Origin: JAJAZB01 sp964244295
Lineage (GTDB): Bacteria; Bacteroidota; Bacteroidia; Cytophagales; Spirosomataceae
Direction: 5' to 3'
NCBI GenBank assembly: GCA_964244295.1
Contig: CAXTIG010000015.1
Coordinates: 60,173 to 124,172 of the forward strand
DNA: 64,000 bases
The translations under genes and the position numbers were made by a program. The notes beneath the pieces are model-generated. The model made no database searches. It was not told where the DNA came from and was given only the letters and a program-made list of their open reading frames with translations. How positions within the stretch are numbered: the stretch's first letter is position 1; every line of letters begins with the position of its first letter. Shown in pieces: positions 1 to 8,081 of the stretch.

Positions 1-895
1 CAATGAGGATTTTCTCCTTGCCGTCGATCACGTCGATGTACACCTCCTGCCGGTTGTTGCGGGTGGTGAATTCCCCGGCCAGTGGCGTCGCCTCCACGGT
101 GTAGTGTTGCAAGCCTTTGGTTTTGGCCGTCGTCGTAAACGTGACGGGCAGCAGAGTTTGGTCGGGGCCGAAGGTCACGGTTTGCTGGGCCAAAACGGCA
201 CTGCCCTGCCGTAGTAGTAATCGGGTAGTTTGGCCGGGAAACCCATACGCCAGCACGTCGGCGCTGACCGGAAACTGGTTGCCGAGGTAAGCAATTTTAT
301 TGGCAAAAACCGTCTTCAGATTCACATCCCGTTTCGGAATCGTGTCGCCCACGCCAAGGGTTTGCACCGCAAAGGGATAGCTGCCGTAGGCAGGCGAGGC
401 GCCCTGGTTGATGATGCCGTCGCTGAGCAAAATTACGTCGGTGAGGTTACGGCCTTCGTAACTGGTGCGAATGCGGCTCAATAGGGCGCTCAGGTTGGTA
501 CTGCGGGCGTTGAAACGCACCGAATCGAGCGAACCGACGGGACGGTCAGCCAGGGTTTGCAATTCGACGGCGTAGCCGCCCGCCTCCAGTTTTTCCCGCA
601 CCGTTTGCAGCGCGGTCCCCAATTTTTGCCCGGCCGCGCCCACCGAGGCCGAGTTGTCGAGGGCCAGCACGACGGTTTTCTTCTCCCGGCTGGTTTTAGT
701 CTGTTTCAGCAAAATACCCAACAGCAGCAGGCATAGCAGGCTCACCACCACGCAGCGCCCCGCCGCGAGCGCCCAGGTCAGGCGGCGGTTCCAGGAAGAC
801 TTTTTTTGGTACAGCAAAGTCGCGTAAGCCGCCCCCACCAGCAAACAAAGCGGCACGAACCAGGGGGAGGATTGAAGGAGAAAGTCGGTGTTCAA
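1..895 (-). CDS. VWA-domain membrane protein (C-terminus beyond the window)
   Basis: The first 298 codons are visible; the gene runs off the left edge. Two membrane segments (about residues 12-29 and 42-61) are followed by a von Willebrand A domain whose MIDAS motif is DNSAS (residues 80-84), with the following strand ending in LLSDG (156-160). The family is a membrane-anchored, metal-dependent adhesion-type domain often seen in Bacteroidota next to Bat-like or glutamine-amidotransferase-like proteins; its exact role is unknown. I chose the TTG at 893-895 (reading LNTDFLLQSSPWF). A GTG at 938-940 is also in frame, but it lies inside the heptamer repeat upstream, with a stop two codons before it. 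No ATG start is available, so the start is uncertain. Confidence 0.75.
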   Translation of the reverse strand, partial: MNTDFLLQSSPWFVPLCLLVGAAYATLLYQKKSSWNRRLTWALAAGRCVVVSLLCLLLLGILLKQTKTSREKKTVVLALDNSASVGAAGQKLGTALQTVREKLEAGGYAVELQTLADRPVGSLDSVRFNARSTNLSALLSRIRTSYEGRNLTDVILLSDGIINQGASPAYGSYPFAVQTLGVGDTIPKRDVNLKTVFANKIAYLGNQFPVSADVLAYGFPGQTTRLLLRQGSAVLAQQTVTFGPDQTLLPVTFTTTAKTKGLQHYTVEATPLAGEFTTRNNRQEVYIDVIDGKEKILI

Positions 896-898
896 CGA

Positions 899-1086
899 AG
901 TGGTGAGTTGTGAATGGTGAAATGTGAAGTCGAGTTTCACCCCTCACCGATTCAGAATGTGGTGGGTTGTGAATGGTGAAATGTGAAGTTGAGCTTCACC
1001 CCTCACCAATTCACAACTCAAAATTTATGGTTGTGGAGCATCGATGAATTTCATTTCACATTTCACCAATTCACCACTCAGAATTT
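899..1086. repeat. Heptamer-repeat hairpin cluster (GTGAATT type)
   Basis: Two direct copies of a run of 7-mers (tggtgag ttgtgaa tggtgaa atgtgaa) begin near 900 and 960. They are followed by reverse-complement runs (ttcacc, aattcac, tttcacatttcacc) near 935-955, 995-1020 and 1045-1078. The arms can pair into several alternative stems. The repeat fills the whole gap between the VWA gene and fabG. Confidence 0.8.
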
Positions 1087-1831
1087 ACGTCAGCAGTCCC
1101 CCGTCCACTTGTAGCACCTGCCCGGTGATGTAGCGGGAGAGGTCGCTGGCCAGGAATACGCAGGCATCGGCTACTTCGTCGGGTTGCCCGGCGCGTTTGA
1201 GCGGGATGCCCGCCAACCAGTCCTGCAAGGCTTTTTCGTTTACCTCGCCGGTCATTTCGGTTTCGATAAAACCCGGCGCGATGGCGTTGGACCGGATGCT
1301 CCGGCTGCCCAATTCGAGCGCCACCGACTTGGTGAAGCCGATGATGCCCGCCTTCGAGGCCGCGTAGTTGGCCTGCCCGGCGTTGCCCCGCAGGCCCACC
1401 ACCGACGTGAGGTTGATGATGGAACCGCTTTTTGCCTTCATCATCGGACGGGTTACGGCTTTGGTCAGGTTAAAAACCGACTTCAGGTTGACGCGAATCA
1501 CCTCGTCCCAGGCTTCTTCGGTCATCCGCATCAGCAGGCCGTCGCGGGTGATGCCCGCGTTATTGACGAGCACGTCGATACGGCCAAAATCGGCCACGAC
1601 CTGGGTAATCAGTTCTTCGGCGGCCCGGTACTCGGAGGCATCGGAGCGGTAGCCCTTAGAGGTAACGCCAAACTGAGCCAGTTCTGCTTCGAGGGCCTGG
1701 CCTTTTTCAACGCTGGACAGGTAGGTGAACGCGACGGAGGCTCCTTCCTGGGCGAAGCGGGTGGCGATGGCCCGCCCGATGCCCCGCGAGGCCCCGGTAA
1801 TGAGGGCCGTTTTTCCGGTCAATAATCCCAT
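1085..1831 (-). CDS. fabG: 3-oxoacyl-ACP reductase
   Basis: A 248-residue short-chain dehydrogenase that reduces 3-oxoacyl-ACP with NADPH in the elongation cycle of cytosolic type II fatty acid synthesis. Visible motifs: the cofactor loop TGASRGIG (12-19), NNAG (90-93) and the catalytic Ser143, Tyr156 and Lys160 (YAASK). The C-terminus ends in the typical ITGQVLQVDGG. Length matches FabG. It stands alone, not with acpP or fabF, so a different SDR substrate cannot be fully excluded, but the sequence is close to the FabG consensus. The stop codon abuts the heptamer-repeat hairpin. Confidence 0.93.
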   Translation of the reverse strand: MGLLTGKTALITGASRGIGRAIATRFAQEGASVAFTYLSSVEKGQALEAELAQFGVTSKGYRSDASEYRAAEELITQVVADFGRIDVLVNNAGITRDGLLMRMTEEAWDEVIRVNLKSVFNLTKAVTRPMMKAKSGSIINLTSVVGLRGNAGQANYAASKAGIIGFTKSVALELGSRSIRSNAIAPGFIETEMTGEVNEKALQDWLAGIPLKRAGQPDEVADACVFLASDLSRYITGQVLQVDGGLLT

Positions 1832-1876
1832 TCAAAAAAAAGGTAGTGGTGGAAGAAAGACCAAAAATAGTCATAA

Positions 1877-1978
1877 CGCTCGTTCGGATTGGCAAGGTGC
1901 TCGTCCGGATTTTGTGATGTGCTCGTCCGGATTTGTAATCCGGACGCAACGAGATGCGGATTTGTAATCCGCCGGAGC
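1877..1978. repeat. GGATTTGTAATCC palindromic repeat cluster
   Basis: Three near-copies of GCTCGTCCGGATT occur in tandem (about 1878, 1899 and 1921). They are followed by the palindromes TCCGGATTTGTAATCCGGA and GCGGATTTGTAATCCGC. Together they fill the divergent gap between fabG and the DUF481-like gene. It looks like a dispersed REP-type element; no gene is visible in it. Confidence 0.7.
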
Positions 1979-2049
1979 CGACTTACCATTTCGCCTTTCT
2001 GGCAAAGGCACTGCTCCCCCTGACCCGATTTTTCGTTTTTTTGCCCGCC

Positions 2050-2883
2050 ATGAACCGACTACCGCTCCTGCTGGCGTTGCTGCCTACTCTCGCCCTGGCG
2101 CAACGACCCCGCCCCGCCGACTCTACCCGCACCGCCCGCGATTCCTCCGAAACCACGCCCACAGCCGCCCTCCCCGCCGACACCATTCCGCTCGGCAAAT
2201 TGGCGTACAGCCTCAGTCTGGAAGGGGATTTTAGAACCGGGAACCTCCAGCGGGCGCTCTACACCATTCGCGGCACGGCGGAATACGTGCCCCAGCGAGC
2301 CGGGCTGGGATTTTACACCTCGCCCCGGTACAGCTACGGCAAAACCGCCGGACTTTTGCAGGAAGACGAGCTTTTTCTCGACCTCAACGCCACCTTGTTT
2401 TATACCCAACACGACGTGTACGGCCTTGCCTTCGGCGTTTTTGAAACCAGCAACCTCCGCCAAATCACCGACCGACGGTACGGTGGTGCGGGCCTGGGCT
2501 GGCGCATCACGGGAGGGCGAACGAGCCCGAAAGCCCGCGTGAAAATTACCGTGACCAACGCCTTGCTGTTCGAACGCACGGATTTCTTCGAAACGTCCGG
2601 TCAACCTTCCCGCGACGTAACCGTCGTCCGTAATTCCACCCGGTTACGGGTCGCGGCGGCCTGGCTCGACGGGCGGCTCACCCTGGCCAACACCACGTTC
2701 ATCCAACCCGCCCTGGGCCACCCCAACCTGCGGGCCAATGCCATCACGCAAGCGCTGATTCAACTCACCAAGCGCCTGAATTTCAGTCTCACGCTCGAAA
2801 ACAGTTACGAAAGCCTGGTGGCTGAAGGCCGTAAAAGCGCCGACACGCACCTGACCTTCGGGCTGACACTGAGAAGTTTGTGA
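2050..2883 (+). CDS. DUF481-like outer membrane protein
   Basis: 277 residues starting with a clear signal peptide (MNRLPLLLALLPTLALAQ). After a Pro/Thr/Ser-rich linker, about residues 55-277 form alternating amphipathic strands beginning GKLAYSLSLEGDF and containing LYTIRGTAEYVPQ and DELFLDLNATLFY. This resembles the DUF481 (YdiY-like) outer-membrane barrel family, whose function is not established. The ATG at 2050 is preferred over upstream in-frame codons because it opens directly into the signal peptide. The stop lies at the left edge of a heptamer hairpin. Family assignment is from strand pattern and order only. Confidence 0.7.
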   Translation: MNRLPLLLALLPTLALAQRPRPADSTRTARDSSETTPTAALPADTIPLGKLAYSLSLEGDFRTGNLQRALYTIRGTAEYVPQRAGLGFYTSPRYSYGKTAGLLQEDELFLDLNATLFYTQHDVYGLAFGVFETSNLRQITDRRYGGAGLGWRITGGRTSPKARVKITVTNALLFERTDFFETSGQPSRDVTVVRNSTRLRVAAAWLDGRLTLANTTFIQPALGHPNLRANAITQALIQLTKRLNFSLTLENSYESLVAEGRKSADTHLTFGLTLRSL

Positions 2884-2963
2884 ATTGTGAGCGGTGAATT
2901 GTGCAAGAATGGCATCACCCCTTCGCAATTCACCCTTCACAACTCACAATTTCACCCTTCCGG
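2881..2963. repeat. Heptamer-repeat hairpin between convergent genes
   Basis: The left arm reads gtgaatt gtgagcg gtgaatt gtgcaag. The right arm reads ttcgcaa ttcaccc ttcacaa ctcacaa tttcaccc. It sits between the stop codons of the DUF481-like gene and the VOC gene; the VOC stop codon is within the right arm. It may serve as a bidirectional terminator. Confidence 0.8.
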
Positions 2964-3332
2964 TGGCCGGTACGTCACCACGTCCACCCCAACACCGTTG
3001 GGATCTACCAGCGCGAAGTGGCGGTCGCCCCAGGGTTCTTCGCGTAGCTCGAACGCCAGGGGAACACCCAGTTCCTGCATTCGGGCGTATTCGGCGGCTA
3101 CGTCGTCCACTTCGATGGTCAGGTACATTCCTTCGCCGCCGAAGGGTGGCTGAAAAACCGGCTGCTGCGAGGGGTGATTTGGTCGCAAAAAACTCAGTTC
3201 AGCCTGCTGATTGGGAGTATGCAGCAGCAGGTAAAACTCATTTTCGAAGGTTACGCCGAAGCCGAGCACCTCCGTGTAAAACGCCTTGCTTTCCGCCAGG
3301 CGTTCCGTTACGATTCCTGCGTTTAGTTTCAT
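2952..3332 (-). CDS. VOC family (glyoxalase-like) protein
   Basis: 126 residues made of two beta-alpha-beta-beta-beta modules, as in vicinal oxygen chelate proteins: LNAGIVTERLAESKAFYTEV (residues 3-22) and later MYLTIEVDDVAAEYARM, ending with ALVDPNGVGVDVVTY. The motif DPNG is typical of this superfamily. Members include glyoxalases, dioxygenases and resistance proteins; the substrate cannot be told from sequence. It overlaps the upstream GyrI-like gene by four bases (ATGA), so the two are probably co-translated. Confidence 0.85.
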   Translation of the reverse strand: MKLNAGIVTERLAESKAFYTEVLGFGVTFENEFYLLLHTPNQQAELSFLRPNHPSQQPVFQPPFGGEGMYLTIEVDDVAAEYARMQELGVPLAFELREEPWGDRHFALVDPNGVGVDVVTYRPPEG

Positions 3333-3787
3333 GGGTTTATTCCGATTTGAATGTCCGTGATGTGTTTCGAAGGGTCGGTTTCCGTGGGGGTCGGGTAAAT
3401 TTCCCTACTAACGCCGGTCATGGTCAGGCCCGCCGCCGTCAGGTCAGCGATGAGGGTTTCGTACGCGCCGGAAATACCCTCCCAGCCACCCACGTACCGG
3501 GTCGTGACGCAGTGAAAGGCGGGAAGTTTCGTCAGGGTAAACACGTTGCTCGCCTGGTCGAAGTCCCTATCGACGGGCAACACGATGTCGAGTTGAAATT
3601 CGGTTTCGGGCTTACCGTCCGCGTCCGTGTAAATCCACTGCACCGGGCCGGTCACGGTCAGGCCGAGGCGAGCGGCTTCTTCGTTCAGGCGCTGAAAAAT
3701 CGTGAAGGCGTACTGCGAAAGCTGGGGCAACGTCGTGCGGGTGCTGAACTGGAGCACCGGCTGGGGGGAGATTTGGGTCGTTTGCAT
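3329..3787 (-). CDS. GyrI-like effector-binding domain protein
   Basis: 152 residues with the layout of a stand-alone GyrI-like / AraC effector-binding domain. It has two repeated alpha-beta halves, with FQLDIVLPVDRDF and the conserved-looking AFHCVTTRYVGGWEGISGAY. Such domains bind small hydrophobic ligands and occur alone or fused to regulators. It is the first gene of a two-gene unit with the VOC protein; the WYL regulator lies upstream on the same strand, beyond a hairpin, and could control the pair (inference). No DNA-binding domain is present. Confidence 0.75.
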   Translation of the reverse strand: MQTTQISPQPVLQFSTRTTLPQLSQYAFTIFQRLNEEAARLGLTVTGPVQWIYTDADGKPETEFQLDIVLPVDRDFDQASNVFTLTKLPAFHCVTTRYVGGWEGISGAYETLIADLTAAGLTMTGVSREIYPTPTETDPSKHITDIQIGINP

Positions 3788-3854
3788 AGAAAACGTGGCG
3801 TTTTAATTGAACCACGCCCCAAAGCAATCCGCCCGGAGTGACAACGGAGTGTCA

Positions 3855-3922
3855 GGAGAGGAGAGAGAATAGAGTAGAGAGATGAGAAATCTATCCTCTC
3901 TACTCTATTCTCTCTCCTCTCC
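3855..3922. repeat. Heptamer-repeat hairpin overlapping the 3' end of the WYL gene
   Basis: A near-perfect inverted repeat with arms of about 27 bases: left arm ggagagg agagaga atagagt agagag, right arm its exact reverse complement (3894-3922). The loop is short. The right arm encodes the last seven codons and stop of the WYL-domain gene. Confidence 0.88.
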
Positions 3923-4859
3923 CATACGTCCGCTGCACCTCCCCGGCGAGCCGCTGCATCTGGTCGAGCAGGGCAGCGGGGCTTTCGACCCGCACCGAGT
4001 CGGTGTAGCTGAGCAGCCAGCGCCCGAAGGTTTCGAGCGAAAGCGTCCGAAACACCATCCGCACGCCTTCCGCGATCGGCTCTTCCGATTGAAACCCAAA
4101 GGCGTATTTGGCTTCGACCAAAAATCGTACGATCGATTTATCGAACACGACGACGCAGTCCGTGGGCTGTCCTCCCCCGTGGAGGTGTCCGACGTAGGTT
4201 TCCAGAGAAAAATCGGGCCTGCGTCGGAACGACTCGCCCGTTGGCTCGGCGCGGCGAATTCGCTCGACGCGGAAATCGCGGTAATCCTGGCGCAAGCGGC
4301 AGTAGGCGATCAAATGCCATCCCTGGCCGTACTGAAACAGGCCCAGCGGCTCTACGTCGCGTTCGGTGTCGGCGTCGTTGTAGCTGGAAAAATAGATCAG
4401 GCGCATTACTTTTTGCTCGACCACGGCCCGTTGAAGCGGGGGAAGCAAGCCCGCACTGAGCGCCGGAGCGGTCGGGGTCCGGAATACCCTCAGGCGGGAA
4501 TCCAGGTCGGTGAGGTGATCCTGTTCGGGGCGTTTGAGGACAGATTTGATTTTGAAAAGCGCCGATTCGGCCTCCCGTTGCAGGGCCGCGTCCGTCCATT
4601 TTTCAATCAATTTCCCCCCGAACAGCAACGCGCTGGCTTCGGCATTGGTCAGGTGAACCGGGGGCAAGTGGTAGTTTTCCAGAAAATACCCCAGACCCGC
4701 TTCGGCCCCGATGGGCACGCCCGCCGCTTCGAGGGCGCGCACGTCGCGGTACACCGTGCGCAAGCTGATGCCGAAGCGGTCGGCCAGTTCCTGGGCGCGA
4801 ACCAGGCGTTTGGTTTGGAGGTGAATCAGCAGGGCGGCGAGGCGGTCGAGGCGGTTCAT
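3900..4859 (-). CDS. YafY-type HTH-WYL transcriptional regulator
   Basis: 319 residues. The N-terminal winged helix-turn-helix (about 3-58) contains RAQELADRFGISLRTVYRDV. A WYL domain follows (about 145-215), with GLFQYGQGWHLIAYCRLRQD, and then a C-terminal WCX-like extension. WYL proteins are ligand- or nucleic-acid-sensing regulators. It lies just upstream of the GyrI-like/VOC pair on the same strand. The last residues (GRGERIE) and the stop codon are encoded by one arm of a heptamer-repeat hairpin, so the extreme C-terminus is probably not conserved. Confidence 0.9.
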   Translation of the reverse strand: MNRLDRLAALLIHLQTKRLVRAQELADRFGISLRTVYRDVRALEAAGVPIGAEAGLGYFLENYHLPPVHLTNAEASALLFGGKLIEKWTDAALQREAESALFKIKSVLKRPEQDHLTDLDSRLRVFRTPTAPALSAGLLPPLQRAVVEQKVMRLIYFSSYNDADTERDVEPLGLFQYGQGWHLIAYCRLRQDYRDFRVERIRRAEPTGESFRRRPDFSLETYVGHLHGGGQPTDCVVVFDKSIVRFLVEAKYAFGFQSEEPIAEGVRMVFRTLSLETFGRWLLSYTDSVRVESPAALLDQMQRLAGEVQRTYGRGERIE

Positions 4860-4897
4860 GGGTTGGGAAACGGATCAGTTTGAAATGAGGGGAGGAC

Positions 4898-5062
4898 CCG
4901 TTTATCAGCCCACCACTTCAGTGGTGGGAAAAGGAACGAATTAGGGGCTAGGCTGGAACCGTTTCAACGGTTTACCAGGCGGCAAACCGTTGAAACGGTT
5001 GGTTAGCCACCCGCCTACCGCCCTTCTTTCCCCTGATTAAAATCAGGGGCTGATAAACGTGC
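4898..5062. repeat. Nested REP-like palindromes
   Basis: A 289-base divergent gap holds four palindromic pieces. There is CCACCACTTCAGTGGTGG, then two copies of an AACCGTTTCAACGGTT core in opposite orientation (near 4959 and 4985), then CCCCTGATTAAAATCAGGGG. An outer pair (GTTTATCAGCC at 4900, GGCTGATAAAC at about 5048) encloses them. No coding signal is visible. Confidence 0.7.
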
Positions 5063-5148
5063 CGACCCCCGTTTGAAATCGAAGCAAGCCGGAACGCCGG
5101 TTTTTCCGTAGCATTGCGCCCGTAAACCTCCACCCTTTTTTCAAAATC

Positions 5149-6420
5149 ATGGGCATTTTCTGCGTTAAATCCATCCCGACGTGGCTCCTGGTGGGTGGGA
5201 TGCTTACGGCCTGCCAATCAAAAAACACGGCTTCCGAAAAAATGAAAACCGACAGCTCAGGCGAATCCAGTGCTCCCCTCTCCCGCTTCCCGGCAGGTAC
5301 CTTCGGCTACGACCTCGATTTTTTGAAGAAAAACCGGGGGGCACTCGTGCTGACGGCCCCCGACAACGACTCGGCGCAGGTGGCGGTGGTGCCCGCGTTG
5401 CAAGGTCGGGTGATGACCTCCACCCTGGCCGGACCCGGCGGGGATAGTTTCGGGTGGCTCAACCACGACCTCCTCTCCAGCACGGTTCCACAGCCGCACA
5501 TCCACGCCTACGGGGGTGAAGAACGATTCTGGCTGGCGCCGGAAGGCGGTCAGTTTTCGGTGTTTTTCGGCCCCGGCGACCCCTTCGACTTTGCGCATTG
5601 GCAAACGCCCGCCCTGATCGACACGGTTGCGTTCGAGGTGAAAGAAGCGACGAAAAGTAAGGCCGTTTTTACCCAAAAAGCCACCCTGACCAACCACTCC
5701 GGTACCCGCTTCGACTTCGATATCCGGCGCACCATCCGCACGCTGGGTAGTACGGAGGTGGCTACCCTGCTGAAGGCCCAACCCGGCAAGGGCCTGCGTA
5801 TGGTGGCCTACGAAAGCGAGAACGTCCTGACCAACACGGGCGAGGACTGGCAACGCGAAAAGGGACTGCTGGCCGTCTGGATTTTGGGAATGTTCAAGGC
5901 TTCCGACCGGGCGACCATCGTCGTGCCGGTGCAGGCGGATGTCCAGCGCCGCGTGGCCCTCACCGACGATTACTTCGGTAAAGTGCCCGCCGATCGTCTG
6001 AAGGTGAAGGCCGGAGTGGTGTACTTCAAAGCCGACGGGCAGGCCCGGAACAAAATCGGCGTGGCCCCCGGAGCGAGCCGGGGCGTGGCCGGGAGTTTCG
6101 ACGGACGGGTGCTCACCCTGATTCAATTCGACCTCGACCCGCCGGGCGATTACCTCTCCTCGGCTTGGGAGCACCACAAAAATCCTTACGCGGGCGACGC
6201 GTTCAATTCCTACAACGACGGCCTCAACGCCGAAGGCAACCGGATGGGAACCCTCTACGAACTGGAGTCGACCTCGGCGGCGAAAGCCTTGAAAAAAGGC
6301 GAACGGTTGGTACACCGCCACCGGACCGTCCACCTCAGCGGCGAGCGACCGCAACTCGACGCCTTGACAAAGGCGGTATTGGGCGTGAGTTTGGCGCAGA
6401 TTGAGGAGGGATTGAAGTAA
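5149..6420 (+). CDS. DUF6786-family lipoprotein
   Basis: 423 residues with a lipoprotein signal whose lipobox LTAC places the lipidated cysteine at residue 22. Recognisable stretches are GTFGYDLDFLKK, GRVMTSTLAG, FGWLNHDLL and GGEERFWLAPEGGQFSVFF. They match my memory of the Bacteroidota family DUF6786, which resembles carbohydrate-mutarotase-like folds in shape; the function is not known. It is a single gene in divergent orientation to the WYL regulator, ended by a palindrome at 6451-6483. It probably acts in the periplasm or at the outer membrane. Confidence 0.75.
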   Translation: MGIFCVKSIPTWLLVGGMLTACQSKNTASEKMKTDSSGESSAPLSRFPAGTFGYDLDFLKKNRGALVLTAPDNDSAQVAVVPALQGRVMTSTLAGPGGDSFGWLNHDLLSSTVPQPHIHAYGGEERFWLAPEGGQFSVFFGPGDPFDFAHWQTPALIDTVAFEVKEATKSKAVFTQKATLTNHSGTRFDFDIRRTIRTLGSTEVATLLKAQPGKGLRMVAYESENVLTNTGEDWQREKGLLAVWILGMFKASDRATIVVPVQADVQRRVALTDDYFGKVPADRLKVKAGVVYFKADGQARNKIGVAPGASRGVAGSFDGRVLTLIQFDLDPPGDYLSSAWEHHKNPYAGDAFNSYNDGLNAEGNRMGTLYELESTSAAKALKKGERLVHRHRTVHLSGERPQLDALTKAVLGVSLAQIEEGLK

Positions 6421-6450
6421 AAAAGCGGATACGGAGTTTGGAAAAAGAGA

Positions 6451-6483
6451 ATTGTCATCCCGACGTTAGGAGGGATGACAATT
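6451..6483. terminator. Convergent terminator-like palindrome
   Basis: An 11-bp stem (attgtcatccc / gggatgacaat) lies between the DUF6786 gene and the amidohydrolase-like gene, which converge here. It belongs to the TGTCATCC palindrome family seen elsewhere in the window (13438, 22610, 50704). Confidence 0.6.
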
Positions 6484-6523
6484 TCACTGTTTAAAATCCA
6501 ACCCCGCTTCAAACCAGGGTTTC

Positions 6524-7813
6524 CTACTTCGTGTCGTATTTCTCCGAAAATTTCCGGTACAGCCGCTTCTGCTTGTCATCGAGATCCACGGCGCGGCCTC
6601 CAATCCAGGCCCGCTCCACCACGCTCGTGCGCATATCGAGCAAATCGCCTTTGCTCACCAGCAACGTGGCCTGTTTGCCCACGACAAGCGTCCCGACTTT
6701 ATCGTCAATGCCCAGAATCCGGGCGGGGATGCTGGTGATGAGTTGCAGCGCCTCTTCCTTGTCCAGGCCAAAACCCGCCGCCGTGCCCGCCAGGAAGGGC
6801 AGATTGCGGGTGCGCCAGCCCATCCCGGCGTAGCTGATGGCCGTCGGGATGCCTGCCTTGTGGAGGATGGCGGGCAGGCGGTAGGGCAAATCCACGTCGT
6901 CGTCGTTGCGGTAGGGCAGTTCGTGAACGCCCCCCACGATGACCGGTGTGCCGGTTTCCTTCAGAAAATCCAGGCACTGGTGCGCCTCCGCCCCACCCAC
7001 CACCACGGGACGTTTTACGCCCATGCGCCGGGCAAATTTCACCGCTTCGATGATGTCGCGTCCGTAATCGACGTTGATGAACAGGGTTTTTGAACCGTCG
7101 AACAGCCCACGCATCGCCTCCAGTTTGAGGTTCGGGATCGCGGGAGTTTTTACGTCGGCGTAGGCTTTGGCATCGGCAAAAGTCCGGTCGAGTTCGGCCA
7201 GGATGGGCTGGCGGTTGTCGTTTTTGCGCAGGCCCGCCGGGGCCTCGAAGCCCCCGCCGCTGCGGCTGAACAGGGGCGGGTAGGTCAGCCAGATGCCGTC
7301 GTCGGTGCGGAGCACGGCGTCTTCCCAGTTCCAGCCGTCGAGGTTGAAAATGGACGATTGTCCCGTTACCACGCCGCCATCGGGCACGGCTTGGGCCACC
7401 AGTACGCCATTGCCCCGAACCGTCGGGATGATTTCCGAATCGGCGGAATACGCCACCAGCGCCCGCACGTTGGGGTTGATTTGCCCGGTTTCGACGTGGT
7501 CGTCGGTGGCGCGGATGGAGGCGATTTCGGTCAAACCCACCGTGGTGGCAGCGGCGATGAGGCCGGGGTAGACGTGCTTTCCAGTCACGTCGATCACCTC
7601 GGTAGCGGCGCGGTCGAAGGCCGTCTGGGCGTTGCCAACGGCTTTCAAAAGGCCGCTGTCGAACACGACGACCCCGTTTTCAATGACCTGCCCGTTGCCC
7701 ACGTGAACCGTGCCGCCCACGAGCGCGACGGGTTTGGTTTGGGATTTGCCGGGAAGGGGATTCTGGGCCAGCAGGCTCAGGGGGGTGAGGAGGAGGAGGA
7801 GGAGGTTTTTCAT
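6524..7813 (-). CDS. Secreted amidohydrolase-family protein lacking the N-terminal metal motif
   Basis: 429 residues with a signal peptide (MKNLLLLLLTPLSLLAQ). The frame resembles imidazolonepropionase-like amidohydrolases: ALVGGTVHVGNG and VYPGLI at the N-terminus, ALQLITSIPARILGIDDKVG and GTLVVGKQATLLV at the C-terminus. The HxH that normally follows PGLID is replaced by PGLIAAATTVGL, so the usual binuclear metal site is incomplete. The start was placed at the signal peptide; codons upstream run into a dispersed palindrome. It follows a longer paralogue on the same strand. It may be non-catalytic or use another mechanism. Confidence 0.82.
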   Translation of the reverse strand: MKNLLLLLLTPLSLLAQNPLPGKSQTKPVALVGGTVHVGNGQVIENGVVVFDSGLLKAVGNAQTAFDRAATEVIDVTGKHVYPGLIAAATTVGLTEIASIRATDDHVETGQINPNVRALVAYSADSEIIPTVRGNGVLVAQAVPDGGVVTGQSSIFNLDGWNWEDAVLRTDDGIWLTYPPLFSRSGGGFEAPAGLRKNDNRQPILAELDRTFADAKAYADVKTPAIPNLKLEAMRGLFDGSKTLFINVDYGRDIIEAVKFARRMGVKRPVVVGGAEAHQCLDFLKETGTPVIVGGVHELPYRNDDDVDLPYRLPAILHKAGIPTAISYAGMGWRTRNLPFLAGTAAGFGLDKEEALQLITSIPARILGIDDKVGTLVVGKQATLLVSKGDLLDMRTSVVERAWIGGRAVDLDDKQKRLYRKFSEKYDTK

Positions 7814-7846
7814 TGGAAAAAGTAGGTTGAAGACTTTCAAAAACCG

Positions 7847-8050
7847 CGTCATTGCGAGCGCAGGGGTGGGAACGAGCGGAGCGATGTTTCCACCCCGGAG
7901 CGCGGCAATCCCCTGCCAGAGACCAAGAGAGCAAAATCTAAGTACCAGGGGCTTTCTCAAAAACTATCTCGGTCTCCGGCAGGGGATTGCCGCGCTCCGG
8001 CAACCAATTCTCGCTTCGCTCGACTTGGTTGCCTCCGCTCGCAATGACGA
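7847..8050. repeat. CGTCATTGCGAG palindromic element, copy 1
   Basis: A roughly 204-base element with ends CGTCATTGCGAGCG and CGCTCGCAATGACG. Internal arms (GGCAATCCCCTGCC... and ...GGCAGGGGATTGCC) flank a central loop near 7935-7965. A second member lies at 39932-40132. It fills the gap between the two amidohydrolase-like genes; ORFs across it are spurious. Confidence 0.85.
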
Positions 8051-8081
8051 GTAGTTTGACGGTTGTTGGGTAACTTTTCGG

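Noticed and set aside
899..1086. CRISPR or phage attachment repeats before fabG
   Set aside because: Units are 7 bases with inverted arms and no spacers; they belong to the heptamer-hairpin family.
4138..4599. 153-codon minus-strand frame inside the WYL regulator
   Set aside because: Alternate frame of the regulator on the same strand; Arg/Pro-rich and without motif.
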